DNA from: Denitratisoma oestradiolicum
Lineage (GTDB): Bacteria; Pseudomonadota; Gammaproteobacteria; Burkholderiales; Rhodocyclaceae
Length of the DNA: 64,000 nucleotides
Direction of reading: 5' to 3'
Assembly (NCBI RefSeq): GCF_902813185.1
Contig: NZ_LR778301.1
Coordinates: 3,204,001-3,268,000 of the forward strand
The notes beneath the pieces are model-generated. The model made no database searches. It worked only from the letters and a program-made list of their open reading frames with translations, and was not told where the DNA came from. The position numbers and the translations under genes are program-made. Shown here in pieces: positions 22,405-32,687 of the stretch. The stretch's first letter is position 1; each line of letters starts with the position of its first letter.

Positions 22405-23573
22405 CAGCGGATCTTCAGGGTGGACAGGCCGAACAGCACCAGCAGGATGGTGATGATCCAGAAGCGCACCACCACCTGGGTTTCCTTCCAGCCGCTCTGT
22501 TCGAAATGGTGATGCAGGGGCGCCATGCGCAGGATGCGGCGGCCCTCGCCATAGCGTTTCTTGGTGTATTTGAACCAGCCCACCTGGAGCATCACCGACA
22601 GGGTCTCGGCGACGAACACGCCGCCCATGATGAACAGCACGATCTCCTGGCGCACGATCACCGCCACCGTGCCCAGGGCGCCGCCCAGGGCCAGGGCGCC
22701 CACGTCGCCCATGAAGACCTCCGCCGGATAGGCGTTGAACCAGAGGAAACCCAGCCCAGCCCCCGCCAGAGCGGCGCAGAACACCGCCAGCTCGCCGGCG
22801 CCGGGGATGTGGGGCAGCAGCAGATACTTGGAGTACACCGCGTTGCCGGCCACATAGGCGAAAACCCCGAGGGCCGCCCCCACCAGCACGGTAGGCATGA
22901 TGGCCAGACCATCCAGGCCGTCGGTCAAATTCACCGCATTGCTGGTGCCGACGATCACGAAGTAGCTCAACAGCATGAAACCGAAGACCCCCAGGGGATA
23001 GGTCACGGTCTTGAAGAAGGGCACGATCAGGTCCGCCTTGGCCGGCAGCTCCAGGGTGAAGCCGCTCATCGCCCAACGGAAGAACAGATCGAAGCCCCGA
23101 TCGGCATCCGGCGACGAAACCGAGAAGGCGATATAGATGGCAGCCAGCATACCGATCAGTGACTGCCAGAAATACTTGGCCCCGGCGGAAAGCCCCTTGG
23201 GATTGCGATAGACCACCTTGCGCCAGTCATCCACCCAGCCCACCGCCCCATAGCCCAGGGTGACGATCAGCACGATCCAGACGAAGCGATTGGACAGATC
23301 GGCCCAGAGCAGGGTGGAGATTCCCAGGGAAATCAGGATCAGGCCGCCCCCCATGGTGGGAGTGCCGGCCTTGATCAAATGAGTCTGGGGTCCGTCGTCC
23401 CGCACCGACTGGCCGATTTTTTTGGCCGCCAGCCAGCGGATGAAGGCCGGCCCGGCGATGAAGGAAATGGTCAGGGCCGTCATGGTGGCCAGCACCGCCC
23501 GCAGGGTGATGTAGTTGAAGACGTTGAAGGCCCGCACGTCCTGGGCCAGCCAGCGGGCCAGTTCAAGCAGCAT
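22404..23573 (-). CDS. mraY: Phospho-N-acetylmuramoyl-pentapeptide-transferase
   Basis: A 389-residue polytopic membrane enzyme moving phospho-MurNAc-pentapeptide to undecaprenyl phosphate to form lipid I. The start at 23573 ([11 protein letters not shown]) is standard. [53 protein letters not shown] and [13 protein letters not shown] are conserved catalytic and substrate loops. Its stop overlaps the murD start. It follows murF after 83 nt. Confidence 0.97.
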   Translation of the reverse strand: MLLELARWLAQDVRAFNVFNYITLRAVLATMTALTISFIAGPAFIRWLAAKKIGQSVRDDGPQTHLIKAGTPTMGGGLILISLGISTLLWADLSNRFVWIVLIVTLGYGAVGWVDDWRKVVYRNPKGLSAGAKYFWQSLIGMLAAIYIAFSVSSPDADRGFDLFFRWAMSGFTLELPAKADLIVPFFKTVTYPLGVFGFMLLSYFVIVGTSNAVNLTDGLDGLAIMPTVLVGAALGVFAYVAGNAVYSKYLLLPHIPGAGELAVFCAALAGAGLGFLWFNAYPAEVFMGDVGALALGGALGTVAVIVRQEIVLFIMGGVFVAETLSVMLQVGWFKYTKKRYGEGRRILRMAPLHHHFEQSGWKETQVVVRFWIITILLVLFGLSTLKIR

Positions 23574-23656
23574 GATGGACTCCCGTGGTGAGTGGGGAGA
23601 AGTGACCAGTGAAGGGAGTCCTCCCCCCCGCACCCCGGATCGCGCCACGCGCATGT
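23574..23656 (-). other. murF-mraY spacer with inverted repeat
   Basis: GGACTCCC and GGGAGTCC flank about 30 nt rich in CACTTCTC/CTCACC units, resembling those of the murG-murC spacer. No gene or clear promoter is seen. Confidence 0.4.
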
Positions 23657-25063
23657 TCATTCATCTGTCGTTCCTCCAAGCACCCCATGTTCTTGCTCCT
23701 CGCCCATCTCAAGGGCTTCCACCACCCGCTCCATACGCATGAAGCGGGAGCCCTTGATCAGCACCGTGGTGTCCTCCCCCAGTTCCTGCAGCAGGGCAGC
23801 CAGTAGAGACTCGATGCGCTTGAAATGCTCACCGCCCTCGCCAAAGTTGGCGGCGGCGGCGGCCGAGAGATCCCCCAGACAGTAGAGCCGGTCGATACCC
23901 ATACTCTTGGCGTAGCCCCCCAGCTCATCGTGAAACTGGCCACCGGCATGGCCAACCTCGCCCATGTCGCCAATAACCAGAATGCGCCGGCCCGGCAGCG
24001 CGGCCAGCACGTCCACGGCAGCCCGCATGGAATCCGGATTGGCGTTGTAGGTGTCGTCGATCAGCAGGGCGCCGTTGCGGCCTGGACGCTGTTGCAGCCG
24101 CCCCTTGACCCCGGTGTAGCGGCCCAGCGCCCCAAGGATGTTCGCCAGGGGAACACCGGCGGCCAGGGTCGCAGCCACGGCGGCAAGTGCATTGCGCGCA
24201 TTGTGCAGACCGGGCAGGGGCAGCAGCAGTTCCGCCGACCCGGCCGGCGTCGCCAGGCTCATCCGGCTGGCGTAACCCTGGGACGTCACCTGTGCGCTGA
24301 CTTCGGCAGGTCCATCCACCCCGAAACCGATCACCTCTCGACCGATATTTAAAGAGCGCCAGAGTTCCCCGTTGGGGTCATCGGCATTGAGCACCGCCAC
24401 ACCGTCGGCATCCAGGCCCTCGAAGATTTCCCCCTTGGCCCGGGCCACCTCCAGCAGGGAGCCCAGGCCCTCCAGATGGGCGCGCTGGGCGTTGTTCACC
24501 AGGGCCACGGTGGGCCGGGCAATGCGGGTCAGGTAGGCAATCTCGCCCCGGTGGCTCATGCCCATCTCGATCACCGCCGCCCGATGGCCGGGCCGCAACT
24601 TGAGCAGGGTCAGGGGCAAACCGATGTCGTTGTTGAGATTGCCCGCGGTGGCCAGCACCGACTCGTCGCTACCGTAATGGGCACGCAGGATGGCGGCGCA
24701 CATTTCCTTCACCGTGGTCTTGCCGTTGCTGCCGGTGATGCCGATCAGGGGAATTTCGAAACCGGCGCGCCAGTGGGCCGCCAGCCGTCCCAAAGCCAGG
24801 CGGGTGTCATCCACCACCACCAGGGGCAAGGCCTCCCGGTCGGGCCGGCTCTCGGCCCAGACCCGATCCACCAGGGCGGCTGCCGCGCCCCGGGCCAGCA
24901 CCTCGGCAACGAAATCATGGCCATCGAAGCGCTCGCCGCGCAGGGCCACGAAAAGCTCTCCCGAACCGATGCTGCGGGAGTCGGTGGAAACGGCGGAGAA
25001 AACAATTTCGCCCTGCTGGGTGTTTCCGGCGCAGGCCTGGGCCGCCTGTTGCAAATCCATCAT
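23657..25063 (-). CDS. murF: UDP-N-acetylmuramoyl-tripeptide--D-alanyl-D-alanine ligase
   Basis: A 468-residue Mur ligase adding D-Ala-D-Ala to complete the pentapeptide. [24 protein letters not shown] is the N-terminal UDP-binding domain, [14 protein letters not shown] the ATP loop, and [15 protein letters not shown] a MurF signature. Length is normal. The start overlaps the murE stop by 4 nt. Confidence 0.97.
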   Translation of the reverse strand: MMDLQQAAQACAGNTQQGEIVFSAVSTDSRSIGSGELFVALRGERFDGHDFVAEVLARGAAAALVDRVWAESRPDREALPLVVVDDTRLALGRLAAHWRAGFEIPLIGITGSNGKTTVKEMCAAILRAHYGSDESVLATAGNLNNDIGLPLTLLKLRPGHRAAVIEMGMSHRGEIAYLTRIARPTVALVNNAQRAHLEGLGSLLEVARAKGEIFEGLDADGVAVLNADDPNGELWRSLNIGREVIGFGVDGPAEVSAQVTSQGYASRMSLATPAGSAELLLPLPGLHNARNALAAVAATLAAGVPLANILGALGRYTGVKGRLQQRPGRNGALLIDDTYNANPDSMRAAVDVLAALPGRRILVIGDMGEVGHAGGQFHDELGGYAKSMGIDRLYCLGDLSAAAAANFGEGGEHFKRIESLLAALLQELGEDTTVLIKGSRFMRMERVVEALEMGEEQEHGVLGGTTDE

Positions 25064-26514
25064 GACCGTGTCTCCAGGGCAAGGCGCACCTGCTCGGCAT
25101 CGGAATAGGGCTGGCGCACGCCGGCGATTTCCTGATAGGGCTCGTGGCCCTTGCCGGCCACCAGGATCACGTCCGTGGCGGCACTCTCAGCGACGATCCG
25201 CCGCACCGCCCGCCTTCGATCCAGTTCGATCTCCGGCGTAGCAGCCATGCCCGTGCAAATCGCGGCGATGATGGCCTCGGGGGACTCGCTGCGGGGATTG
25301 TCGCTGGTGAGCACCACCCGATCGGCCAGACGCTCCGCCACGGCGCCCATCAGAGGCCGCTTGCCCGGGTCACGTTCGCCACCGCAGCCGAACAGGCAGA
25401 TCAGGCGTCCGCCCCGTTCCCGAGCGGTTTCCTTCAAAGTCATCAGGGCTTGCTCCAGGGCATCGGGGGAATGGGCGTAGTCCACCACCACCAGGGGATG
25501 GCGACCGCCCCCCTGAGATTCCATGCGCCCGGCAGGAGGGCGCAGGCGGGGCAGCACCGCCAAGGCCTCGTCCAGGGGAATATCGGCAGCGCGCAGGGCG
25601 CCCAGCACCGCCAGCAGATTGGCCACGTTGAAGCGCCCCACCAGGGCGGCCCGGGCCGGCAGGCCATTGACCCGGAAGTCGAGACCGGAATGCAGTTCCA
25701 GGTCCGTGGCGCCGAGCAACTCATCGGTCCCGCCGCTGCCCTGCTCCAGGGTATAGCCGATGGTACGCAGCCGTCCGCGCAAATCCTGGGCCAGTTGCCG
25801 GCCCAGAGCATCGTCCAGATTCAGCACTGCCGCCCGGAGTCCGGGCAGTTCGAACAGCCGGGCCTTGGCCTGCGCATAGGCGTCCATGCTGCCGTGGTAC
25901 TCCAGGTGATCCCGGGTCAGGTTGGTGAATACCGCGACAGCGAAATGCGCACCGGCCACCCGCCCCTGATCCAGACCGATGGAGGACACCTCCATGGCGC
26001 AGGCTCGGGCTCCCTGGTCCCGGTAGTCGGCCAGGGCCTGGTGGAGGGTGATGGCATCCGGCGTGGTATTGGGACTGGACACCAGTGCACCGGGAAATCC
26101 ATTGCCCAGGGTGCCGATCAGCGCACAGGGGCGACCCAGTTCAGCCAGGGCCTGGGCGATGAAGTGGGACACCGAGGTCTTGCCATTGGTGCCAGTGACA
26201 CCCGCCAACCAGAGCTGTTCCGAGGGCCGCCCATAAACCAGATGGGCCAGATGCCCCACCTGGGCCGCCAGTTGAGGCACAGGCAGTACCGGCACGCCCA
26301 GGACCGGCAAAGGCTCAGCTCCGGCCGGCTCACAGAGCACGGCGGCAGCGCCCCGCGCTACCGCGTCAACCATGAAGCGGCGGCCATCGGCATGGGCGCC
26401 GGGATAGGCGACGAACACATCTCCCTGTTCCACCCGGCGCGAGTCGGCGCAGAGGCGGCGCACCCTTACCCCAAGGTCGGTCAGTTGGATGAGGATCTTG
26501 GCCGCCTGCGTCAC
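25060..26514 (-). CDS. murE: UDP-N-acetylmuramoyl-L-alanyl-D-glutamate--2,6-diaminopimelate ligase
   Basis: A 484-residue Mur ligase adding the third stem residue. DSRRVEQGDVFVAYPG, GVTGTNGKTSVSHF, VVDYAHSPDALEQAL and TSDNPRSESP are present. The DNPR motif is the known marker for meso-diaminopimelate rather than lysine, which fits a Gram-negative wall. It overlaps ftsI and murF by 4 nt each. Confidence 0.97.
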   Translation of the reverse strand: MTQAAKILIQLTDLGVRVRRLCADSRRVEQGDVFVAYPGAHADGRRFMVDAVARGAAAVLCEPAGAEPLPVLGVPVLPVPQLAAQVGHLAHLVYGRPSEQLWLAGVTGTNGKTSVSHFIAQALAELGRPCALIGTLGNGFPGALVSSPNTTPDAITLHQALADYRDQGARACAMEVSSIGLDQGRVAGAHFAVAVFTNLTRDHLEYHGSMDAYAQAKARLFELPGLRAAVLNLDDALGRQLAQDLRGRLRTIGYTLEQGSGGTDELLGATDLELHSGLDFRVNGLPARAALVGRFNVANLLAVLGALRAADIPLDEALAVLPRLRPPAGRMESQGGGRHPLVVVDYAHSPDALEQALMTLKETARERGGRLICLFGCGGERDPGKRPLMGAVAERLADRVVLTSDNPRSESPEAIIAAICTGMAATPEIELDRRRAVRRIVAESAATDVILVAGKGHEPYQEIAGVRQPYSDAEQVRLALETRS

Positions 26515-28238
26515 ATTTCCTCCTTCACATCGGCCAGGGCAGCCATCGTGGTGGGAGGCGACAGCGGCGCATCCTGGGGAGCGCCCAAGGTACGCAGGGC
26601 GCCCGCCATGACTCGTGAGAAGACGGGAGCCGCTACGTCGCCGCCGTAATAGATGCCATTGGAGGGCTCGTCGATCATCACCGCAATCACCAGCCGCGGA
26701 TCCGAGGCCGGAGCAAAACCGACGAAGGAGGCCACGTACTTGTTGGCGTAGGCACCTCCGTCCAGCTTGTGGGCGGTGCCGGTCTTGCCCGCTACCCGAT
26801 AACCGGGCACCCGGGCCTTTTGTGCCGTGCCGCCGGGCAGCACCACCAGTTCCAGCATGGAGCGCACTTCCCGTGCGGTCTGAGCCGAGAATACCGCCTT
26901 GCCCTGGGGAGGCGGCGCGTCCATCCGGGTCAGGGAGAGAGGAATCAGGTCACCATCCCGGGCAAAGGCCGTATAGGCTCGGGCCAGTTGTATCAGTGTC
27001 ACGGAAATGCCGTGGCCATAGGCCATGGTGGCCTGTTCGATGGGCTGCCATTTCTTCCAGGGCCGCAGGCGACCGCCCACTTCGCCGGGAAAGCCCAGTT
27101 TCAGGGGCGTGCCGAAACCCAGACTGTCGAACATATCCCACATGGTCTCCGCAGGCATCGACAGGGCCATCTTGGCCGAACCCACGTTGGAGGATTTCTG
27201 GATCACCTGGGCCACGGTCAGGACCCCATGGACGTGAGCGTCATGGATGGTGGCATTCCCCACCACCAGGCGCCCCGGCGCGGTCTGGATTGCCGTGTCA
27301 TAACGGTATTTACCTTTCTCCAGAGCCAGGGCTGCGGTGAAGGGCTTCATGGTGGAGCCGGGTTCGAAGGTGTCGGTAAAGGCCCGGTTGCGCAATTGAG
27401 CCCCCGCCAGGCGTTCCCGGTTGTTGGGGTTGTAGGCCGGCAGGTTGGCCAGCGCCAGCACTTCACCGGTCTTGGCGTCCAGCACCACGATGCCCCCAGC
27501 CCGGGCGCGATACTGCTCGATGGCCTGCTTCAGGCTGGAATAGGCCAAGTACTGAATCTTGTCGTCCAGGGCCAGCAACACATCCTTGCCCTCCTGGGGC
27601 GCGCGGATGGACTCCACGTCCTCGACGATATTGCCGCGCCGGTCCTTGATCACCCGGCGGCTGCCAGGCTTGCCCGCCAACATGTCATTGAAGGCCAGCT
27701 CCACGCCTTCCTGGCCCGCATCCTCGACACCGGTGAAACCCAGCACATGGGCCGTGACTTCCGCCACCGGGTAGTAGCGCCGATATTCCTGCTGCTCGTG
27801 GATGCCCGGCAGCTTCAGGGCTGCCACCCGATCCGCCACCTCCGGTGAGACCTGACGCTTGATGAAGACGAAATCCTTGTCCGAGGCCAGGCGACGATTC
27901 AGCTCCCGCAGGTCCATTTCCAGTAACTGGGCCAGGGTGCGGGCATCGGCGGGTTGCAGGCGGGCATCCTCGGGAATGGCCCAGATGGACTTGACCGGCG
28001 TGGAAATCGCCAGCACGTCACCGTGGCGGTCCAGAATGCGCCCCCGAGTGGCCGAGATGGACAGGGTACGTTCGTAGCGCGCCTCACCCTTGCCCTTGAG
28101 AAACTCGTTATTGATACCCTGCAGGTACAGGGCACGCCCCACCAGCGTCAGGAAACCCGCCAGCAGCAACCAGATCATCAGGCGGGCGCGCCAAGGCGGC
28201 ACCGCCAGGGAGAGGACTGGGCTGTGGGAGAACTTCAT
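26511..28238 (-). CDS. ftsI: Septal peptidoglycan transpeptidase FtsI (PBP3)
   Basis: A 575-residue class B penicillin-binding protein cross-linking septal wall with FtsW. The start at 28238 (MKFSHSPVL) overlaps ftsL by 4 nt. One N-terminal membrane helix (LMIWLLLAGFLTLVGRALYLQ) is followed by the pedestal domain (RGRILDRHGDVLA). The transpeptidase domain has STMK (catalytic Ser), SSN and KTGTA in order. Length is normal. Confidence 0.97.
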   Translation of the reverse strand: MKFSHSPVLSLAVPPWRARLMIWLLLAGFLTLVGRALYLQGINNEFLKGKGEARYERTLSISATRGRILDRHGDVLAISTPVKSIWAIPEDARLQPADARTLAQLLEMDLRELNRRLASDKDFVFIKRQVSPEVADRVAALKLPGIHEQQEYRRYYPVAEVTAHVLGFTGVEDAGQEGVELAFNDMLAGKPGSRRVIKDRRGNIVEDVESIRAPQEGKDVLLALDDKIQYLAYSSLKQAIEQYRARAGGIVVLDAKTGEVLALANLPAYNPNNRERLAGAQLRNRAFTDTFEPGSTMKPFTAALALEKGKYRYDTAIQTAPGRLVVGNATIHDAHVHGVLTVAQVIQKSSNVGSAKMALSMPAETMWDMFDSLGFGTPLKLGFPGEVGGRLRPWKKWQPIEQATMAYGHGISVTLIQLARAYTAFARDGDLIPLSLTRMDAPPPQGKAVFSAQTAREVRSMLELVVLPGGTAQKARVPGYRVAGKTGTAHKLDGGAYANKYVASFVGFAPASDPRLVIAVMIDEPSNGIYYGGDVAAPVFSRVMAGALRTLGAPQDAPLSPPTTMAALADVKEEM

Positions 28239-28504
28239 GCCCCCCTCCCCTCCAGGACCACCACCTGATTGGGCGCCGGGGTCTTCATCTGCAACTTGTC
28301 CCGGGCGATGCGTTCGATGCGGGCATGGTTGGCCCAGGTGCTCTGCTCCAGTTGCAGCTGACCCCATTCCACTTCCAGATTGCGCATCCGGACCTGTTCT
28401 CGCTCCAGTTCGATGAACAGCTTGCGGGCCCGGTGGTTGGCGTCCACAGCAAACAGGGCAGCGGCTACCGCAATGGCGAGAAGAATGACGTTCAGCCTGA
28501 CCAT
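28235..28504 (-). CDS. ftsL: Cell division protein FtsL
   Basis: An 89-residue bitopic protein with a membrane helix at about residues 3-21 (LNVILLAIAVAAALFAVDA) and a periplasmic coiled coil with leucine heptads, the usual architecture of FtsL, which binds FtsB and FtsQ. Position between rsmH and ftsI and small size support the call more than sequence, which is poorly conserved. Confidence 0.9.
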   Translation of the reverse strand: MVRLNVILLAIAVAAALFAVDANHRARKLFIELEREQVRMRNLEVEWGQLQLEQSTWANHARIERIARDKLQMKTPAPNQVVVLEGRGA

Positions 28505-28511
28505 GGGCAGA

Positions 28512-29432
28512 TCACAGCTTTTCCCCCACCCGCATCACCGCGCTGCGGGCCCTGGGATTGGCTTTCAGCTCGGCATCGCCAGCATGGACCGGCTTGCCCA
28601 CCAGACGCAGCCGAGGCGGCGGCAAGTCGGCCGCCCGCACCGGCACGCCCTTGGGAGGCTGGGGAGGCCGCGCTTCGTCCCGCAGGAAATGCTTGACGAT
28701 GCGATCCTCCAGGGAGTGAAAGCTGATCACCACCAGCCGCCCCCCCGGCTTCAGTCGCTTCATGGCCTGAGGCAGGCTTAGCGACAATTCCTCAAGCTCG
28801 CGATTGATGAAAATCCGTAAAGCCTGAAAGCTGCGCGTCGCCGGATGCTGACCCGGTTCCCGCGTGCGCACGGCTTTTTCCACGAGCGCGGCAAGTTGTC
28901 CGGTGCTTGTAATACCGCCTTCGATCCGAGCAGCAACAAGCGCCTTTGCAATCGCATGAGCAAACCGTTCTTCGCCATAGTCTCTCAGCACCTCCTCTAT
29001 TTCCCGTTGATCCGCCCGCGCCAGCCATTCCGCCGCGGTCTCCCCCCGGGTCGTATCCATGCGCATATCCAGCGGCGCATCGAACCGGAAACTGAACCCC
29101 CGATTACCGTCATCCAACTGGGGGCTGGAAACCCCCAGATCCAGCAACACACCATCCACCTGGGCGATACCCAACTCGTCCAGTACCTGCCCCATATCGC
29201 CGAACCATGCATGAACCAGACTCAGGCGCGGATCGTCGATGTCCTGCCCGGCCGAGATGGCCATCGGATCCCGATCCAGGGAGACCAGACGGCCGGTCTG
29301 CCCCAGGCGGGCCAGAATCTCCCGACTATGACCACCGCGACCGAAGGTAGCATCCAGATAAACACCGTCGGGCTTGAGCGCCAGTGCCTCCACTGCCTCC
29401 GCCAGCAACACGCTGACGTGGCCGCCACTCAC
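28512..29432 (-). CDS. rsmH: 16S rRNA (cytosine(1402)-N4)-methyltransferase
   Basis: A 306-residue SAM-dependent enzyme methylating C1402 in the ribosomal P site, the same base RsmI modifies at the 2'-[16 protein letters not shown], the SAM loop [27 protein letters not shown] and [15 protein letters not shown] are typical. It overlaps mraZ by 4 nt and is followed by ftsL after 7 nt. Confidence 0.97.
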   Translation of the reverse strand: MSGGHVSVLLAEAVEALALKPDGVYLDATFGRGGHSREILARLGQTGRLVSLDRDPMAISAGQDIDDPRLSLVHAWFGDMGQVLDELGIAQVDGVLLDLGVSSPQLDDGNRGFSFRFDAPLDMRMDTTRGETAAEWLARADQREIEEVLRDYGEERFAHAIAKALVAARIEGGITSTGQLAALVEKAVRTREPGQHPATRSFQALRIFINRELEELSLSLPQAMKRLKPGGRLVVISFHSLEDRIVKHFLRDEARPPQPPKGVPVRAADLPPPRLRLVGKPVHAGDAELKANPRARSAVMRVGEKL

Positions 29433-29875
29433 AAGGAAATACCCTCGAAACCCGGCGGCGACTCGCCACCCGCCAGGGCTGCGGCAGCCAGTTCCGGCAG
29501 GCCCTGCCAGTCAGCGTCGCTCCAGATTTCAAAATGGGTGCCCATGCCCACCATCCAGATCTGCTTTTCCAGGGCGGCATGACTGCGCAACTCGGGGGCG
29601 ATCAACAGACGACCGGCGCCATCCAGTTGCTCGTCCCGGGCATTGCCCACCAAGACGCGCTTCAGTGCGGCGGATCGGGGATCGAAGCTGGGCGCAGCCA
29701 GGATGCGGTCGCGAATGGGAGCCCAGGCGGGCTCCGGGTAAAGCAGCAGGCAGCGATGGGGATGGGCGGTCAGCACCAGACGACCGCCCTCTGCGGCCAG
29801 GGCGTCACGATGCCGCGCCGGGACCGCCATGCGTCCCTTCGCATCAAGACTCAGCGCTATCGCCCCTTGGAACAT
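29429..29875 (-). CDS. mraZ: Transcriptional regulator MraZ
   Basis: A 148-residue DNA-binding protein with two SpoVT/AbrB-like halves that represses its own operon. The start at 29875 ([26 protein letters not shown]) has GGAGG directly upstream. The DxKGR motif of the first half (DAKGRMAVP) is exact. The second half has [13 protein letters not shown]. It heads the dcw cluster; its presumed operator repeats are just upstream. Confidence 0.96.
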   Translation of the reverse strand: MFQGAIALSLDAKGRMAVPARHRDALAAEGGRLVLTAHPHRCLLLYPEPAWAPIRDRILAAPSFDPRSAALKRVLVGNARDEQLDGAGRLLIAPELRSHAALEKQIWMVGMGTHFEIWSDADWQGLPELAAAALAGGESPPGFEGISL

Positions 29876-29910
29876 CGCCCCTCCAGTTGAAGAAGGAAAA
29901 TCACATGATT

Positions 29911-29963
29911 CCCCACCTTCACCCACTTTTCACCACTTTAGAGACAAGAATCGCCACGGTCAA
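29911..29963 (-). promoter_or_regulatory. mra promoter with three MraZ-box repeats
   Basis: On the minus strand the -35 TTGACC (29963-29958), an exact 17-bp spacer and the -10 TAAAGT (29940-29935) form a good sigma70 promoter. Three repeats with 10-bp period, GTGGTG (29936-29931), GTGGGT (29926-29921) and GTGGGG (29916-29911), match the TGGGN5 direct repeats bound by MraZ. They overlap the -10 and the predicted start near 29928, as expected for autorepression. Confidence 0.85.
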
Positions 29964-30196
29964 GAGGAATAAGGAGTTTTTTCTGGCGCAACAAGGACTT
30001 ATGCGTGGCGGCGCGACAAAACAGGAGAATTAATATTTCAATAAAATCAATAGATATAAACAGAAATCGAAAGTAAAACCTGAGAAATTGGCGGTAAGCA
30101 ATGGCCACGGGAAGACATCACTTCATAACCCGTGGACCGCCCCCTCCATTACGCTGGAGCCCTTGGCGACGCCTTGTGCGGCGCCCGAAACTCAGC
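29964..30196. other. Intergenic region between mraZ promoter and chrA
   Basis: AT-rich for this genome (about 30010-30090) with no convincing frame. CCACGGG and CCCGTGG (about 30113-30137) form a hairpin that could end chrA transcription. Nothing else is recognised. Confidence 0.4.
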
Positions 30197-31561
30197 TCAT
30201 GCCATCACGGCATTCAAGATCAAGCCGATGATCGCGCAGGCGACGATGACGTGAATGACATTGCGCTGGAAGTGAAACAGCGCAACAGCGGCGATCAGCG
30301 CGATCAAGGCCGACACCCCATCAAAACCGCCGCCGAAGCCCCTGGGCCAGAGCACGTGATAGCCGAAGAACAGCGCCAGGTTGAGGATCACGCCCACCAC
30401 CGAGGCAGTAATGGCGGTGAGGGGAGCCGTGAATTTGAGATCGTTATGGGTGGTCTCGACCAGGGGCCCGCCCAGCAGGATGAAGACGAAGGACGGCAGA
30501 AAAGTAAACCAGGTCACCAGGCTGGCCGCCATCGCACCGGCCAGAAACAGGTTGTCCGGCCCGAACACCGACTTGACGTAAGCACCGACGAAACCGACGA
30601 AAGCCACCACCATGATCAGCGGCCCCGGCGTGGTTTCGCCCAGGGCCAGGCCGTCAATCATCTGGGTCGGCGTCAGCCAGCCATAGTGCCCGACGGCACC
30701 CTGGTAGACATAGGGCAATACCGCGTAGGCGCCGCCAAAGGTCAGCAGGGCCGCCTTGGTGAAGAACCAGCCCATCTGCGTCAGCGTATGGCCCCAGCCG
30801 TAGACGACGGTCAGCAGCTCCATGGGCACCAGCCACAGCAGCCCGCCGATGACGGCGACCTCCGCCACACGTCGCCATTGAAACCGGGCGTGGGCCGGCG
30901 TCGGCGTATCGTCGTCGATGAGGGCGCGACCGAAGGACTTATCGGCCTTGCCATGGCCGCCACCGGCCTTGAACTGATCCGGGGCGATCCGCCCGCCGAC
31001 GTAACCGATCAGGGCCGCTGCCGCAACGATAGCCGGGAAGGGCGCGTCGAGGGCGAAAATGGCGACGAAGGAGGCTGCCGCCACGACCCACAGCGCACGG
31101 CTCTTCAAGGCTCGGGAGCCGATGCGGTGGGCTGCCTGGACCACAATGGCCGTCACGGCGGGCTTGATTCCGTAGAACAACCCGGCCACCAGCGTCGTCT
31201 CGCCGAAGGCGATGTAGACCCAGGACAGCGCAATCAGGATGAACAGGGAGGGCAGCACGAACAGCGCTCCGGCAACAATGCCGCCCCAACTGCGATGCAT
31301 CAGCCAGCCGATGTAGGTAGCCAGTTGCTGGGCCTCGGGGCCGGGCAGCACCATGCAGTAGTTGAGGGCATGAAGAAAGCGTCGCTCCGAGATCCAGCGC
31401 CGCCGCTCCACCAGCTCCCGGTGCATGATGGCAATCTGCCCGGCCGGCCCGCCGAAACTGATGAAACCGAGTTTGAGCCAGAAGCGGAAGGCTTCCCAAA
31501 AACTGATAGGAAGAGGTGGAGCTCCAGCGGCCACCGGGAACATCGCGTCTGGCTCGTTCAT
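30197..31561 (-). CDS. chrA: Chromate transporter, long-chain CHR family
   Basis: A 454-residue polytopic inner-membrane protein made of two homologous CHR halves. The first holds FWLKLGFISFGGPAGQIAIMH and LPGPEAQQLATYIG, the second TKAALLTFGGAYAVLPYV and LGETTPGPLIMV. This is the ChrA layout for efflux of chromate by proton exchange. No chrB regulator is nearby. It starts 34 nt after rnpB without a visible terminator, so read-through is possible. AAGGAG precedes the ATG. Placement between rnpB and mraZ looks like an insertion into an otherwise conserved neighbourhood. Chromate resistance is inferred only from family. Confidence 0.92.
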   Translation of the reverse strand: MNEPDAMFPVAAGAPPLPISFWEAFRFWLKLGFISFGGPAGQIAIMHRELVERRRWISERRFLHALNYCMVLPGPEAQQLATYIGWLMHRSWGGIVAGALFVLPSLFILIALSWVYIAFGETTLVAGLFYGIKPAVTAIVVQAAHRIGSRALKSRALWVVAAASFVAIFALDAPFPAIVAAAALIGYVGGRIAPDQFKAGGGHGKADKSFGRALIDDDTPTPAHARFQWRRVAEVAVIGGLLWLVPMELLTVVYGWGHTLTQMGWFFTKAALLTFGGAYAVLPYVYQGAVGHYGWLTPTQMIDGLALGETTPGPLIMVVAFVGFVGAYVKSVFGPDNLFLAGAMAASLVTWFTFLPSFVFILLGGPLVETTHNDLKFTAPLTAITASVVGVILNLALFFGYHVLWPRGFGGGFDGVSALIALIAAVALFHFQRNVIHVIVACAIIGLILNAVMA

Positions 31562-31595
31562 GGTGCGGGCGCTCCTTGGGAAAGCTGGCGAAGGT

Positions 31596-31966
31596 GGGAA
31601 GTTCGCCGATAAGCCGGGTTCTGTCGTGGGCAGCCATTCCTCTGGGCCTGCCGTTACCGGCAGGCTCTAGCAGCCTACCCGGGAGCAGCGCGAGCAACGC
31701 TATCGCCCCCCTATTTGGCCTTGCCCCGGATGGAGGTTACCGTGCCGTCCGTGTCGCCACGTCCGCGGTGGGCTCTTACCCCACCGGTTCGCCCTTACCT
31801 GATCTCCTTGCGGAGCCATCGGCGGTATGTTTTCTGTTGCCCTGTTCGTCGCCTTGGGCCTCTTGCGAGGCTTGCTGCGCCCGGCCGTTAGCCGGCATCC
31901 TGCTCTATGGGGCCCGGACTTTCCTCCATGAACTTGTGCTCACAGCGGCTGCCTAGCGAACTTCCC
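31596..31966 (-). ncRNA. rnpB: RNase P RNA (class A)
   Basis: The catalytic RNA of RNase P trims tRNA 5' leaders. The 5' end GGGAAGTTCGC (31966-31956) is exactly complementary to the 3' end (31606-31596), giving an 11-bp P1. The conserved GGAGGAAAGTCCGGGC lies about 40 nt from the 5' end, and ACAGAACCCGGCTTAT lies near the 3' end. Length is about 371 nt, normal for class A. A TAGAAT lies 8 nt upstream of the 5' end. Location downstream of the rsmI/pyrC side and toward mraZ is usual in betaproteobacteria. Confidence 0.96.
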
Positions 31967-31973
31967 GGCGTCT

Positions 31974-31979
31974 ATTCTA
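31974..31979 (-). promoter_or_regulatory. -10 element of rnpB
   Basis: TAGAAT (31979-31974) precedes the RNase P RNA 5' end by 7 nt, the right distance for a sigma70 -10. The best -35 candidate, CTGACG, would need a 20-bp spacer, so it is weak. Confidence 0.6.
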
Positions 31980-32001
31980 CGCTGGACCACGGGCACGGCC
32001 G

Positions 32002-32667
32002 TCAGATATCGAACTCCGGCGCCTCAACCTTGATCGAGTCAACGTGGATAAATATCGCCCGGGCCGTGGTCAGCACTTCACCAAGACCGTCCACACACTC
32101 TCCATGCACCCAGACTTTGCGCCCCTCCGTGCGTTCGATCCAGCAGCAAAAGCGCAGGGCCGCGCCCAACAGGGTGGGACGGCGGAAGTCGATGGTGAGG
32201 GAGGCCGTATAGCCACCCGTCTTGTTGATCAGATTGGCATTGGCAAACAACTGGTCATAGACCGCCGCCAGCACTCCACCATGAACGGTCCCAGGAGGCC
32301 CCTCATGCAGGACGCCAAAGCAGACATCGGCCACCAACCTGTTTTCCTGACGATGAAAATGCAAACGAGGCGCCACGGGATTGCAGGGACCGCTGACCGG
32401 ACTGTAGGGCATCATCCATTCGATGCCTCCGCTCAGATCTCGCGGCTGATAGACCGGCAATACCGGGGCATCGCTGCGGAAACCCGCCATGGCCTTGTTC
32501 AGGTCAACGGTGAGCGCAGTCAGCGCCCGAATATCCTTGGCGTTGGCGTTTAGCCGGCGCAGATGTTCCAGGGTCTCGCACAGGGACAAGGCAAGTTCAT
32601 GATAAGCCTGTTGGGCCGGATTCAACTGCATGAAAAACTCCGCAAAATACTGCCTCGGCAGACCCAT
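32002..32667 (-). CDS. PaaI-like hotdog-fold thioesterase
   Basis: A 221-residue protein whose last ~130 residues form a hotdog thioesterase domain: PPGTVHGGVLAAVYDQL contains the usual HGG preceding the hotdog helix, and ASLTIDFRRPTLLGAALRF the following strand. The first ~85 residues are helical and unassigned. It probably hydrolyses an acyl-CoA; the substrate is unknown. It lies between the lipoprotein gene and rnpB. Confidence 0.8.
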   Translation of the reverse strand: MGLPRQYFAEFFMQLNPAQQAYHELALSLCETLEHLRRLNANAKDIRALTALTVDLNKAMAGFRSDAPVLPVYQPRDLSGGIEWMMPYSPVSGPCNPVAPRLHFHRQENRLVADVCFGVLHEGPPGTVHGGVLAAVYDQLFANANLINKTGGYTASLTIDFRRPTLLGAALRFCCWIERTEGRKVWVHGECVDGLGEVLTTARAIFIHVDSIKVEAPEFDI

Positions 32668-32687
32668 TGCGGGCCCGCCACATCTAT

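Noticed and set aside
22405..23076. Extension of the murD frame upstream through mraY
   Set aside because: The extra N-terminal part is mraY read in another frame; conserved MurD begins at 22404.
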